From positions 1-53,442 of the forward strand of contig JAGQIK010000237.1 of assembly GCA_020431405.1 (NCBI GenBank): a DNA stretch of 53,442 bases, read 5' to 3'. The DNA comes from Myxococcales bacterium (lineage in GTDB: Bacteria; Myxococcota_A; Polyangia; GCA-2747355). Position 1 is the first letter of the stretch. Each line of letters starts with the position of its first letter. The notes under the pieces are model-generated. The model ran no database searches. It had not been told where the DNA came from and worked only from the letters and a program-made list of their open reading frames with translations. A program made the position numbers and the translations under genes. This document shows, piece by piece, positions 26,671 through 35,016 of this stretch.

Positions 26671-27930
26671 CTAGGTGCCGGCGCTGTAGTCGGTGGCGTA
26701 GGCGATCTGCTCGTCGGTGAGCTTGTCGATGCTCAGGCCCTGCGCGGCGAGCTTGATGCTGGCGACCTCTTGGTCGAGCTCGGGCGGCAGCACGTAGACC
26801 TTCTTGTCGAGCGTGCGACCGTTCTCGGCCAGCTCCTTCATGGCGAGGAACTGGTTGGCGAAGGACATATCCATCACCTCCGAGGGGTGACCCTCGGCGG
26901 CGGCGAGGTTGACCAGGCGTCCCTGCGCCAGCACGTAGACGCGGCGCCCGTCCGAGAGCGTGTACTCGACGTTGTTCGCACGCACTTCGCGCTTGCCCTT
27001 GGAGAGCGCGCCGAGCTGCTCGAGGTTGAGCTCGCAGTCGTAGTGGCCGGTGTTGCAGACGACGGCGCCGTCCTTCATCGACTCGAAGTGACGCTTGACG
27101 ACGATGTCCTTCATGCCGGTGGCGGTGATGAAGATGTCGCCGATCTTGGCGGCCTCATCCATCGTCATCACGCGGAAGCCCTCGAGCGTCGCTTTGAGCG
27201 CGGCGGTGGGCTTGACCTCGGTGACGACGACGTTGGCGCCGAGACCTTTGGCGCGCATCGCGCAACCGCGACCGCAGTGGCCGTAGCCGGCAACGACGAA
27301 GGTCTTGCCAGCCACCAGCACGCTGGTGGCGCGCAGGATGCCGTCGATGGAGCTCTGGCCGGTGCCGTAGACGTTATCGAAGTCCCACTTGGTCTCCGAG
27401 TCGTTGACCGCGTAGACGGGGTACATCAGCTTGCCGTCGTCGGCCATCGCGCGCAGCCGGTGCACGCCGGTGGTGGTCTCCTCGGTGCCGCCGATGACCT
27501 TCGACGCGAGCTGCTTGTGCTTGTTGTGCACGGTGAAGATCAGGTCGGCGCCGTCGTCGAGCGTGAGCGTGGGCTCGAGCTCGAGCGTCTTGTCGATGCA
27601 CCAGTAGAACTCTTCGTTGTTCATGCCGTGCCAGGCGTACATCGAGACGCCTTCGGCGGCGAGCGCCGCGGCGACGTCGTCCTGCGTCGAGAGCGGATTG
27701 CAGCCCGACCAGCTGATCTCGGCGCCAGCTGCACGCAGCGTGCGGATCAGCACGGCCGTCTCTTTGGTGACGTGCAGGCAGCCGGCGATGCGCTGGCCTG
27801 CCAGCGGCTTGGTCTTGGCGAACTTCTCGCGCAGCGACATCAGCACCGGCATGCGGGACTCGGCCCACTCGATGCGCAGCTTGCCTTTGTCGGCGAGGCT
27901 CAGGTCAGCGACTTTGTAGTTGTCGGCCAT
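26671..27930 (-). CDS. ahcY: S-adenosylhomocysteine hydrolase
   Basis: 419 residues from ATG 27930, which has a strong TAGGAG ribosome binding site; the frame extends upstream without coding character. It splits SAH into adenosine and homocysteine with bound NAD+, relieving methyltransferase inhibition. Seen are HVTKETAVLI, SGCNPLSTQDDVAAAL, the NAD-binding GYGHCGRGCA (many bacteria have GYGDVGKG), VTEVKP, and NTGHYDCE. The C-terminus stops at ATDYSAGT and lacks the longer Lys...Tyr tail that contacts NAD in the neighbouring subunit in most bacterial and eukaryotic enzymes. Its length fits the short archaeal/Thermotoga-like group. It pairs functionally with metK. Confidence 0.95.
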   Translation of the reverse strand: MADNYKVADLSLADKGKLRIEWAESRMPVLMSLREKFAKTKPLAGQRIAGCLHVTKETAVLIRTLRAAGAEISWSGCNPLSTQDDVAAALAAEGVSMYAWHGMNNEEFYWCIDKTLELEPTLTLDDGADLIFTVHNKHKQLASKVIGGTEETTTGVHRLRAMADDGKLMYPVYAVNDSETKWDFDNVYGTGQSSIDGILRATSVLVAGKTFVVAGYGHCGRGCAMRAKGLGANVVVTEVKPTAALKATLEGFRVMTMDEAAKIGDIFITATGMKDIVVKRHFESMKDGAVVCNTGHYDCELNLEQLGALSKGKREVRANNVEYTLSDGRRVYVLAQGRLVNLAAAEGHPSEVMDMSFANQFLAMKELAENGRTLDKKVYVLPPELDQEVASIKLAAQGLSIDKLTDEQIAYATDYSAGT

Positions 27931-28069
27931 CTCGGCTCCTATGGCGGTCTTCGTTAGGGAACGCGTTGACGTACTGCGTTGGCGCGGCCAAGTCAAGGCG
28001 TGTCCTGGCTTTGTTGGGGTCCAATGCGGCGCCCAGCGTTCATGGATTCATGGGTAGACTCCGGCGGTC

Positions 28070-29104
28070 GTGTCGCTGCTGTGGAGATACGTGCTCTCGG
28101 GGCTGCTGCCGCGCCTGGCGCTCTCGCTGCTGGCGCTCTGTGGGCTCTACCTGGTCTTCGATCTGGGCGACCAAGGGCGGCGGGCGGCGGCGCAGCTCGG
28201 CTGGGCCGTGGTGCTCGAGGCGACGCTGCTGAGGCTGCCGTTGATCGCGGTTCAGGTGCTGCCGGCGGCCCTGCTCGCGGCCGCGGCGCTGTGGATCGTG
28301 GGCCTGCGGCGCGGCGGCGAGCTCGAGGCGCTGCGCGCGGCGGGGCTACGACCGCGGCAGCTGGCGATGCCGCTGCTGGCGGTGGGGCTGGTGGCGGGCG
28401 TGTCGAGCTTCTCCGTGCTCGAGCTGCTCGTGCCACGCAGCGAGCAGGCTGCCGACGTGCTGCTCGGCGCGCATCGCTCGCCTTTGACGGGCCTCGGACA
28501 AGCGGGGGCGTGGCTGCGCCAAGGGCGCTGGCTGCTCGAGCGACAGACGGACGGCTCGGTGCTGGCGCTCGAGCTCGACGCGCGCGGTCGAGCGCTGCGG
28601 CGCGTGCGCGGGCGCGTGGCGGCGTCGGGTGACGCCCTCGTCGGTGCGCGCGTGATCGCGCTCGGCGAGCGCATGGGGCGGCGGCGCGAGGTGGCGCGCT
28701 TGCCGCTACCCGGCTTGCGCGAGGCGCTCGCGCTGTGGCGTGCGCCGCGCGCCGAGGCGCTGTCGTGGCGCGAGCTGGCGGCGCTCGTCTCGGCGCGTGC
28801 ACGCGCCGGGCAAGGGCGGCCCGCTGAGGTGCTGGTGCTGCACGCCAAGCTGATCTACCCGCTCGTCAACGTCGTGCTGGCGCTGTTCGCCGTGGGCCTT
28901 CTGATCGGGACGCGGCGGCGCGGCTCGGGCGCAGAGCTGTGGCGCGCAGCCGGGGCACTGCTGGCGACGTGGGCGTTGCTGGCGGCGAGCTGGTCGCTCG
29001 CCCGCGCGGGTTTGCTCTCGGCGGCGGCGGCGAGCTGGGGGGCGCTTTTCGCCGCGATCACGTGCGCCGCGGCGTTCGCGCTGCGTCGGGGCAGCAAGGG
29101 CTGA
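28070..29104 (+). CDS. LptF/LptG-family permease
   Basis: 344 residues from a GTG. The YjgP/YjgQ topology is visible: three N-terminal helices (LALSLLALCGLYLVF, LPLIAVQVLPAALLAAAALWIV, LAMPLLAVGLVAGVSSFSVLELLV), a periplasmic beta-jellyroll-like segment (~130-230), and three C-terminal helices. The cytoplasmic loop LRRGGELEALRAAGLRP is a hallmark of LptF/LptG, which with LptB2 extracts LPS from the inner membrane toward LptC/A. Only one of the pair is here. LptF versus LptG cannot be told from motifs. The pseudo-ATPase gene starts 38 bp after its stop. Confidence 0.85.
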   Translation: MSLLWRYVLSGLLPRLALSLLALCGLYLVFDLGDQGRRAAAQLGWAVVLEATLLRLPLIAVQVLPAALLAAAALWIVGLRRGGELEALRAAGLRPRQLAMPLLAVGLVAGVSSFSVLELLVPRSEQAADVLLGAHRSPLTGLGQAGAWLRQGRWLLERQTDGSVLALELDARGRALRRVRGRVAASGDALVGARVIALGERMGRRREVARLPLPGLREALALWRAPRAEALSWRELAALVSARARAGQGRPAEVLVLHAKLIYPLVNVVLALFAVGLLIGTRRRGSGAELWRAAGALLATWALLAASWSLARAGLLSAAAASWGALFAAITCAAAFALRRGSKG

Positions 29105-29142
29105 AAGCGAGCCGGATCGCTGCTAACGTTCCTCGTTTCTTT

Positions 29143-32034
29143 ATGTCCGACGAGCGCGGCGACAAACCCAGTCAAGAGCCCGAGGGGCGCGGCGAGCGCG
29201 AGCGTCGCCCGCGCGCCAGCGGCACGCTCGAGATCACGCGCATCCCGCCGAAGACGTACGCGCGACCGCAGCGAAGCGGCGGCAGCAAGCTGCGCTTCGT
29301 CACCAAGCTCCCCGCCGCCGTTCACACGACCGCCAAGAGCAAGGCGCCCGCGCAGCCGACGCCGACGCCGCAGAGCGGCTACAAGAAGGGACCGCTGACG
29401 GGACCCACGCGCGTGATGGTCAACACGCCGCCGACGCCGCGCGCCAAGCGCGTCAGCACCGTGGTGCCCAAGCCCGCGACCGTGCGTATGCGCCTGCCCG
29501 CGGCGTTGTCGAAGGCGTCTCGCACGACGGAGGTCCAACCCGAGCCCGAGCCCGAGCCGCCTACGCCCGCGCCCGAGGCCGAGGTGCAAGCGCGTGCGGA
29601 GACGCCGGTCGAAGCGCCGGCGCCGGTCGAAACGCCCGCGCCTGCCGAAACCGAAGCCGAAGCCGAAGCCGAAGCCGAAACCGAAGCCGAGGCCGAAACC
29701 GAAGCCGAAACCGAAGCCGAAACCGAAACCGAAACCGAAACCGCTGCCAGCGTCGCGGAGGCCGAGGAGGCCGAAGCGACAGCGCCGCCCGCCGATGCCG
29801 AAGGCATCGGGGCAGCCGAAACCGAGACCGAAGCCGAAGCCGAGACCGAAACCGAAACCGAAGCCAAGGCCTCCGATAGCGCACCGAACCTCGTCGCCGC
29901 GGTCGCCGCCGCGGCGGCCGCGAGGGCGACGGGGCGACGGGGGCGTCGGGCGCGGCGACGGCGCAGTCGTCCCACGACGTCCGAGCAGATGCTGTTCGTC
30001 GAGGCGTCGCTGCCGCCGGTGGAAGAGACGCTGCTGGTTGGCGACGCGCGTGCACCGCGCGTGCCCAGCGCGGAGATCGACGCGCTGCTCGACGCGCGTG
30101 CTGCGCGCGCGGTGCCGCTCGACGACGCGCCGCCGACCGTCGAGCAGCCGTCGCGCGAGGCGCGCGTCGACGACGACACGGAGCCCGAGGCCGCAGCCGA
30201 AGCGCCCGTATCCGAGCAAACGCCCGAGCCGACAGCGCCGGCGGAGCCGCGCGCCGAAGAGCCCGAACCGCCGGCGCCCGCGCCGGCAGCCGAGCCACCG
30301 CACGAAGAACCGCTCGAAGGGCCGCCAGAGCCCCCTCCAGGCAGACCCAAGTCGAAAGCGATCGTCCCACGAGACCCGCTCTCGCGCTCGTCGGTGAGCG
30401 GCCAGTTCGAGATCGCCGAGCTGCTCGCCAAGGTCGACGGCTCGCCGGTGGGCGCCGACGAGCAAGCGACGAGCACGCGCGCGCACAGCAGCAGCGGCAT
30501 CGAGCACGTCCTGCTCGCCATCGACAACCTCAGCTGCGGCTCGTGCGCGCTGCGCGCCGAGCGCGCCATCGCGCGTGCGCCCGGCGTGATCTCGGTGTCG
30601 GTGAACCTGCTGCTCGGCAGCGCCGTGGTCGAGCTCGATCACAGCCTCGCCGATATCGACGCCGTGCTCGCCGAGCTGGCGTCGGAGGGCTATCGCGGGC
30701 GTGTCGTCGATGACGCCGCCCAGGGGCTCGAGCTGCCGCGCGCCCGGCTCGCGCTGCGCGTGGCGCTCGCCTGGGCCGGCGCGCTGGCGTTGCTCGGCCT
30801 GTCTCTGCTCTCGCCGCTGCCGCTGCTGGCCGCCCTGCTCGGCAGCGCCGTCGTGCTGCTTCCGGGCTGGCCGATCATCGGCGACGCGCTCGGCCGCGCG
30901 CGACGCATCGCCCTCACCGGCAACGCGCTCAAGACCATCGGCGCGCTCGGTGCCTGCGGCGTCGGCTGGTATGTCTACGGCCGCGCGGGAGGCGCCGCCG
31001 CGCCGGCGACCGTGACGCTGCTCTTCGAAGCGGGCGCCGCCATCATCGCTGGCGCGCTGCTCTCGCAGCTGCTCGAACGACGCGCAGCGCAGCGCGCGCA
31101 GCTCGACATGCTGGCGCTCATCGCGTCCGAGCCGACACGCGGTCCGCTGCTTCGCGAAGCGCACGGCAGCAAGGCCAGCCGCCAGCGCATCGTCGACGCC
31201 GTGCTGCGCGTGCTCGTGCCGCTGTCGCTGGTGCTGGCCGCGCTGGTGCTCTTCGCCCGACAGAGCGCCAAGCACGCCGTGATGCCCGATCTGCTGCTGC
31301 CCTCGCTGGCGATGCTGGCGGCGATCGCGCCGGCGACCCTCGGTGTCGCCGTCGCCCTCGCCTCCGTCGCCGGCATCCAGCGCGGCGCCGCCAGCGGCGT
31401 GCTTTTTCGCGGTGCCGAGAGCGTCGAACGGCTCGCCGACGCGCAGACGCTCGCCCTGAGCGACAGCGTGGTCGCCGAAAACGGTGTCGCCAAGCGCGGG
31501 GTCAAACGGCTCAGCAGCGCGCTGCGCGCACTGGGCGTCGAGCAGCTGCTGCTCTCGTCGCTCTCCGAGCCAGCGGCGCGCAAGATCGCGCGCGGCGCGG
31601 CGCTCGACAACGTGCTCGCGGCGCTGCGTCCGGGACGACGCGTCAGCGAGCTCAACAGCGCGCGAGGTGACGGCCAGCTCGCCTTGCTCGGCGATCCCAA
31701 ACGCGACGCCGATCTGCTCGCCGCCGCGGACGTCGGGGTCGTGCTCGGCAGCAGCCAGGAGGCGGGGCGCAGCGACGCCCCCGCCGGCCTGTGGCTTGCC
31801 CGCGGTCGGCTGGACGACCTCGCGCTGGCCATCGAGACCGCTCGGGCCACGCGCCGCGTCGCCAGCCAGAACGCCGCCATCGCCATCGCCTGGCACCTGA
31901 TGCTGCTCGGCGCGGCAGCGCTCGGCGTGCTCGGCCCCCACGCCGTGCTGATTGCAGCAGGGGCGTCGACACTGTTATCCTCGACGCTCGCAGCGAATGC
32001 GCGGCGTCTGCGCGGTTCTCGCTCAGCACCCTGA
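29143..32034 (+). CDS. Degenerate P1B-type ATPase with HMA domain (pseudo-transporter)
   Basis: 963 residues from ATG 29143. Residues 1-~445 are disordered: basic/Pro-rich, then Ala/Thr-Glu repeats (168-199 and 225-240), an Arg cluster (GRRGRRARRRRSR) and Pro/Glu-rich stretches. Residues ~455-525 are an HMA metal-binding domain with C465-x2-C468 in NLSCGSC. Then follow membrane helices and a P-type ATPase skeleton aligned to CopA: IAPATLGVAVALASVAGIQRG instead of the CPC helix (A729-P-A731), ALSDSVVAENG (772-) where DKTGT should be, GDPKRD (850-855) instead of GDGxND, then ADVGVVLGSS and two final helices. The nucleotide-binding domain is missing. Pumping by phospho-Asp chemistry is therefore not expected; metal sensing or scaffolding is inferred. 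Confidence 0.8.
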   Translation: MSDERGDKPSQEPEGRGERERRPRASGTLEITRIPPKTYARPQRSGGSKLRFVTKLPAAVHTTAKSKAPAQPTPTPQSGYKKGPLTGPTRVMVNTPPTPRAKRVSTVVPKPATVRMRLPAALSKASRTTEVQPEPEPEPPTPAPEAEVQARAETPVEAPAPVETPAPAETEAEAEAEAETEAEAETEAETEAETETETETAASVAEAEEAEATAPPADAEGIGAAETETEAEAETETETEAKASDSAPNLVAAVAAAAAARATGRRGRRARRRRSRPTTSEQMLFVEASLPPVEETLLVGDARAPRVPSAEIDALLDARAARAVPLDDAPPTVEQPSREARVDDDTEPEAAAEAPVSEQTPEPTAPAEPRAEEPEPPAPAPAAEPPHEEPLEGPPEPPPGRPKSKAIVPRDPLSRSSVSGQFEIAELLAKVDGSPVGADEQATSTRAHSSSGIEHVLLAIDNLSCGSCALRAERAIARAPGVISVSVNLLLGSAVVELDHSLADIDAVLAELASEGYRGRVVDDAAQGLELPRARLALRVALAWAGALALLGLSLLSPLPLLAALLGSAVVLLPGWPIIGDALGRARRIALTGNALKTIGALGACGVGWYVYGRAGGAAAPATVTLLFEAGAAIIAGALLSQLLERRAAQRAQLDMLALIASEPTRGPLLREAHGSKASRQRIVDAVLRVLVPLSLVLAALVLFARQSAKHAVMPDLLLPSLAMLAAIAPATLGVAVALASVAGIQRGAASGVLFRGAESVERLADAQTLALSDSVVAENGVAKRGVKRLSSALRALGVEQLLLSSLSEPAARKIARGAALDNVLAALRPGRRVSELNSARGDGQLALLGDPKRDADLLAAADVGVVLGSSQEAGRSDAPAGLWLARGRLDDLALAIETARATRRVASQNAAIAIAWHLMLLGAAALGVLGPHAVLIAAGASTLLSSTLAANARRLRGSRSAP
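29644..29862 (+). repeat. In-frame hexanucleotide repeat arrays
   Basis: Two arrays of a 6-bp unit (GCCGAA/ACCGAA, some ending GAG): 16 units at 29644-29739 and 8 units at 29815-29862. Each unit adds Ala-Glu or Thr-Glu to the pseudo-ATPase tail. Unit gain or loss by slippage keeps the frame, so only tail length changes. Confidence 0.85.
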
Positions 32035-32045
32035 CGGAGCTCGGG

Positions 32046-33779
32046 TTGCCCTTCGTTCTAGCCATTCACAGTCCCGACGGGGTCCTACGCGATGTCACCC
32101 TCAAAGATGGAGAGACCTCCATCGGTCGCGACCCGTCGAGCCAGCTCGTCCTCGAAGGCCGCGGCGTTTCGCGCCGCCACGCCAAGTTCGTCGTCACCGG
32201 CGATCAGCTGACCATCGTCGATCTCGGCTCGACCTATGGCACGCGCGTCAATGACGTGCCGACCATGCGCCGCGAGCTCAGCCCCGGTGATCGACTGACC
32301 GTCGGCATGCACCAGCTCGAGATCAAGCTCGCCACCGTCGGCTCGAGCTTCGACATCTCGGAGCTGGCAGAGCGCGGGTCGCCGCCCTACTTCAGCGAGG
32401 ACGTGACGCAGGATCCGCAGTTCGCGGAGCTTGGCCAGACGCCCGCTGTCGGCGAGGACGACGAAGACAACCGCAAGACGCTGCAGCTCGATCGCTCGGC
32501 GATCAACTTCGTGCTCGACAACCCCGACGAGCAAGGCCAGGCGGTCAAGGTGCTCTCCAAGCGTCAGAGCGATCTGATGCAGGCAGTGCAGCGCCTCGAG
32601 GCGACCACCGGCAACCTCGAAGAGTTCAAGACCCCCACCGCCGAGCTGCAGCAGGCCGCCGACTACCAGGCGCTGCTGCTGATGTACAAGGTCAGCGCAG
32701 AGCTCGCCGCCGCCACCGACCTCGACAGCTTCCTCGCGCCCACCGCCGATCTCGTGATGGAGGCGGTCAGCGCCAACACCGTCGTGGTGCTGCTGCTCGA
32801 CGGCGACGAGCTCGTGCCGCGTGTGATTCGCCACCGCGGCGCGCTGCATCCGGGCGAGGTGCCCGTCAGCCGCGGCATCCTCGATCTCGTGCTCGCCGAG
32901 GGCGAGACCGTCGTCAGCAACGACGTCGGTCACGACGAGCGCATCCAGACCGGCCACAGCCTCACGCTCTACAACATCCGCTCGGTCGTCGCCGCGCCGC
33001 TGATGGTGCGCGGCGAGGTCAAGGGTGTGCTGTATCTCAATCGCTCGGGGCCGATCCCGTTCTCGAGCGCCGACGGCGACCTCGTCGCCGCGCTCGGCTC
33101 GCTGATGGCGAGCGGCATCGAGCAGTCGCGCCTCAAAGAGGACTACGCTTCCGAGACGCTGCGCAGGCGCGCGCTCGAGCGCTTTCATCCGCCCGAGGTG
33201 GTCGACCGCATCTTCCGCACCGGCGGACAGGTCGGCATGCTCGAGGAGCATCAGGCCACCGCGCTGGTCTGCGACATCAGCGGCTTTCACGCGCTCACCG
33301 AGCGGCTCGGCCCGCGCGAGATCGCGCAGATCCTCCACGAGTACTACGAGACGATCTACGAGAAGGTCTTCGACAACGGCGGCAGCTTGGTCAAGCTGCA
33401 CGACGGCTGGGCGCTGGCGCTGTTCGGCGCGCCCGAGTCCTCCGATCGCGACGCGGTCTGGGCGGTCGAAGCAGGGCTCGCGCTGTGCACCGAGTTCAGC
33501 TCGCTCAAGATGCTGTGGCCCGAAGCCAACACGCTGAGCCTCTGCTGCGCGCTCGACTCGGGCTCCGTGGTCGCTGGCCTTGTCGGGTCCGTCGATCGTC
33601 ACGAGTACGTGGCGCTCGGCTCGCCGATCGTCACCACCGCGGCGGTGGCCGCGCAGACCAACGAGACGGCGTTGATCGTCACCGAGCGCACGTGGGCCGA
33701 GCTGCCGCAGATGCGCTACCGCGTCAAAGAAGTCGACCTGCTCCCCGACCAGCGCATCTACCAGCTCACCGAAGCCTAG
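32046..33779 (+). CDS. FHA-GAF-class III cyclase-like protein, cyclase site degenerate
   Basis: 577 residues from TTG 32046, chosen because GGAG sits 6 nt upstream and the FHA fold starts at once; the frame is open further up inside the ATPase gene. FHA (1-95) keeps G27-R28 and S42-R-R-H45, the phosphothreonine-binding core. GAF spans ~205-360. A class III adenylate/guanylate cyclase domain spans ~395-577 and keeps the first metal Asp (D410 in CDISGF). The second metal site reads KLHDGW, where an ungapped alignment puts Gly454 at the Asp. The region YVALGSPIVTTAAVAA has Ser526, Val529 and Ala533 where base-recognition Asp, transition-state Asn and Arg normally lie. Probably an inactive cyclase used as a regulator; it could also be a divergent active form. 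Confidence 0.8.
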   Translation: MPFVLAIHSPDGVLRDVTLKDGETSIGRDPSSQLVLEGRGVSRRHAKFVVTGDQLTIVDLGSTYGTRVNDVPTMRRELSPGDRLTVGMHQLEIKLATVGSSFDISELAERGSPPYFSEDVTQDPQFAELGQTPAVGEDDEDNRKTLQLDRSAINFVLDNPDEQGQAVKVLSKRQSDLMQAVQRLEATTGNLEEFKTPTAELQQAADYQALLLMYKVSAELAAATDLDSFLAPTADLVMEAVSANTVVVLLLDGDELVPRVIRHRGALHPGEVPVSRGILDLVLAEGETVVSNDVGHDERIQTGHSLTLYNIRSVVAAPLMVRGEVKGVLYLNRSGPIPFSSADGDLVAALGSLMASGIEQSRLKEDYASETLRRRALERFHPPEVVDRIFRTGGQVGMLEEHQATALVCDISGFHALTERLGPREIAQILHEYYETIYEKVFDNGGSLVKLHDGWALALFGAPESSDRDAVWAVEAGLALCTEFSSLKMLWPEANTLSLCCALDSGSVVAGLVGSVDRHEYVALGSPIVTTAAVAAQTNETALIVTERTWAELPQMRYRVKEVDLLPDQRIYQLTEA

Positions 33780-33944
33780 GCCCTACCGCGTCGCGCGCAC
33801 TGTCGTGTCGGGGTAACCGACGGTGGCTAGTGCCGCCGGCGCGCGCGCGATGGCTGCTGGATCTCCGCTGTGATCACGCCCCCGTAGCTGCCGGCCTAGC
33901 TGCCGGCCTGGCCGTTGCACTCGGGGTGCCGCAGGAGGTCGCAG

Positions 33945-35015
33945 ATGAAAGGTCGGCTCGCTCGCTCGCTGCTCCTGTCACTCGTCGCGCTCGTCGCGCT
34001 CGCCGCGCTGCCCGCGAGACACGCGAGCGCTGCACCCGAGCGCGCGCGCTTTCGCAACCTCTATCCGATCGTGCTCGCGCACGGCATCGCGCCGTTCGAC
34101 ATCGTGCACAGGACGCTCACGCGCGGCTGGTCGCGCAGCATGCGGCGGCTGCTTCGTGTCGACTCGCGCAACTACTTCAAGAAGCTCGAGACCACGCTGC
34201 GGCAGAAGGGCTACGACGTGCACACGACGGCGGTCGACTTCGCTGGCAGCGTCGAGAAGCGAGCCGCCGATCTCAAGAAGGAAGTCGCGCGCGTGCTCGC
34301 CGAGACCGGCGCGTCGAAGGTCCACATCATCGGCCACAGCATGGGCGGCCTCGACGCGCGCCACTTCATCGTCGACGCCAACAACGCCGTCGCGGTGGCC
34401 GGCCGCGGAGAGCTCGCCAACGTCGTGGCGAGCCTCACCACCATCGGCACGCCCCATCGCGGCACGCCCTTCGCCGACGCGGGCCTCGGCGCCGGTGGCG
34501 ACAAGCTCGTCGGCGCGCTGCGCGGCCTCGTCGACCTGCGCGGCTTTCGCGACCTGACCGAAGGGGCGGCGGCGAGCTTCAACGCCAAGGCCGCCGCCAT
34601 CGAGGCCAAAAACAGCGTCGTCTACCAGGTCGTTGGCACGCATCAGCCCAAGAGCAAGATCTTCATCCCGCTGAGGCCGAGCTTCGCCATCATCCGCGAC
34701 GCGCTCAAAGGCCGGCCCTCACGTGTCGAGGCCGACAAGCAGGGCCACAACGACGGTCTCGTGCCGCTGACCTCGCAGCTGTGGACGCGCGTGCTGCGCG
34801 CTGGCTCGGGCGCGCGCAAGGTCGTACGCGATCTGAGCCACCTGTTTCCGGCCGGCGACCATCTCAATCAGACCGGCTGGGCTGACATCTCCGAGGGCGG
34901 TGGGCTCGTTCGCTCGCTGATCAGCCCCAGCGCCTGGAAGCGCAAGCGCAGCTACGAGGCCAGCGTGCGCGCGGCCTACGTTAAGATCGTCGAAGGGCTG
35001 TCCGCCCTCGAGTGA
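33945..35015 (+). CDS. Secreted triacylglycerol lipase-like alpha/beta hydrolase
   Basis: 356 residues from ATG 33945 with an excellent AGGAGG site 6 nt upstream. The signal peptide ends near ASAAP (residue ~30). Catalytic features are the oxyanion HG (H46-G47 in VLAHGI), nucleophile S132 in GHSMGG, acid D270 in HNDGLVP, and base H306 in GDHLNQTGW. This arrangement and the DHLNQTGW context resemble Pseudomonas/Burkholderia family I lipases, which usually need a foldase; none is seen nearby. It would act on extracellular or envelope lipid esters. The downstream OmpA-like gene starts 1 bp after its stop. Confidence 0.85.
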   Translation: MKGRLARSLLLSLVALVALAALPARHASAAPERARFRNLYPIVLAHGIAPFDIVHRTLTRGWSRSMRRLLRVDSRNYFKKLETTLRQKGYDVHTTAVDFAGSVEKRAADLKKEVARVLAETGASKVHIIGHSMGGLDARHFIVDANNAVAVAGRGELANVVASLTTIGTPHRGTPFADAGLGAGGDKLVGALRGLVDLRGFRDLTEGAAASFNAKAAAIEAKNSVVYQVVGTHQPKSKIFIPLRPSFAIIRDALKGRPSRVEADKQGHNDGLVPLTSQLWTRVLRAGSGARKVVRDLSHLFPAGDHLNQTGWADISEGGGLVRSLISPSAWKRKRSYEASVRAAYVKIVEGLSALE

Positions 35016-35016
35016 G

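Noticed and set aside
27931-28020. An SAH riboswitch or strong promoter before ahcY
   Set aside because: The conserved SAH-riboswitch core was not seen. Only a TTGACT -35-like box with no good -10 is present.
28855-31941. A 1028-residue leftward frame with a Phe-Gly repeat tract
   Set aside because: The FG repeats are the reverse reading of the (A/T)E hexamer arrays. The + strand frame has HMA and ATPase homology and a normal start.
33887-33910. Tandem copy of TAGCTGCCGGCC before the lipase gene
   Set aside because: It has just two 12-bp copies, with no link to the promoter or ribosome binding site, so it was not counted as a feature.
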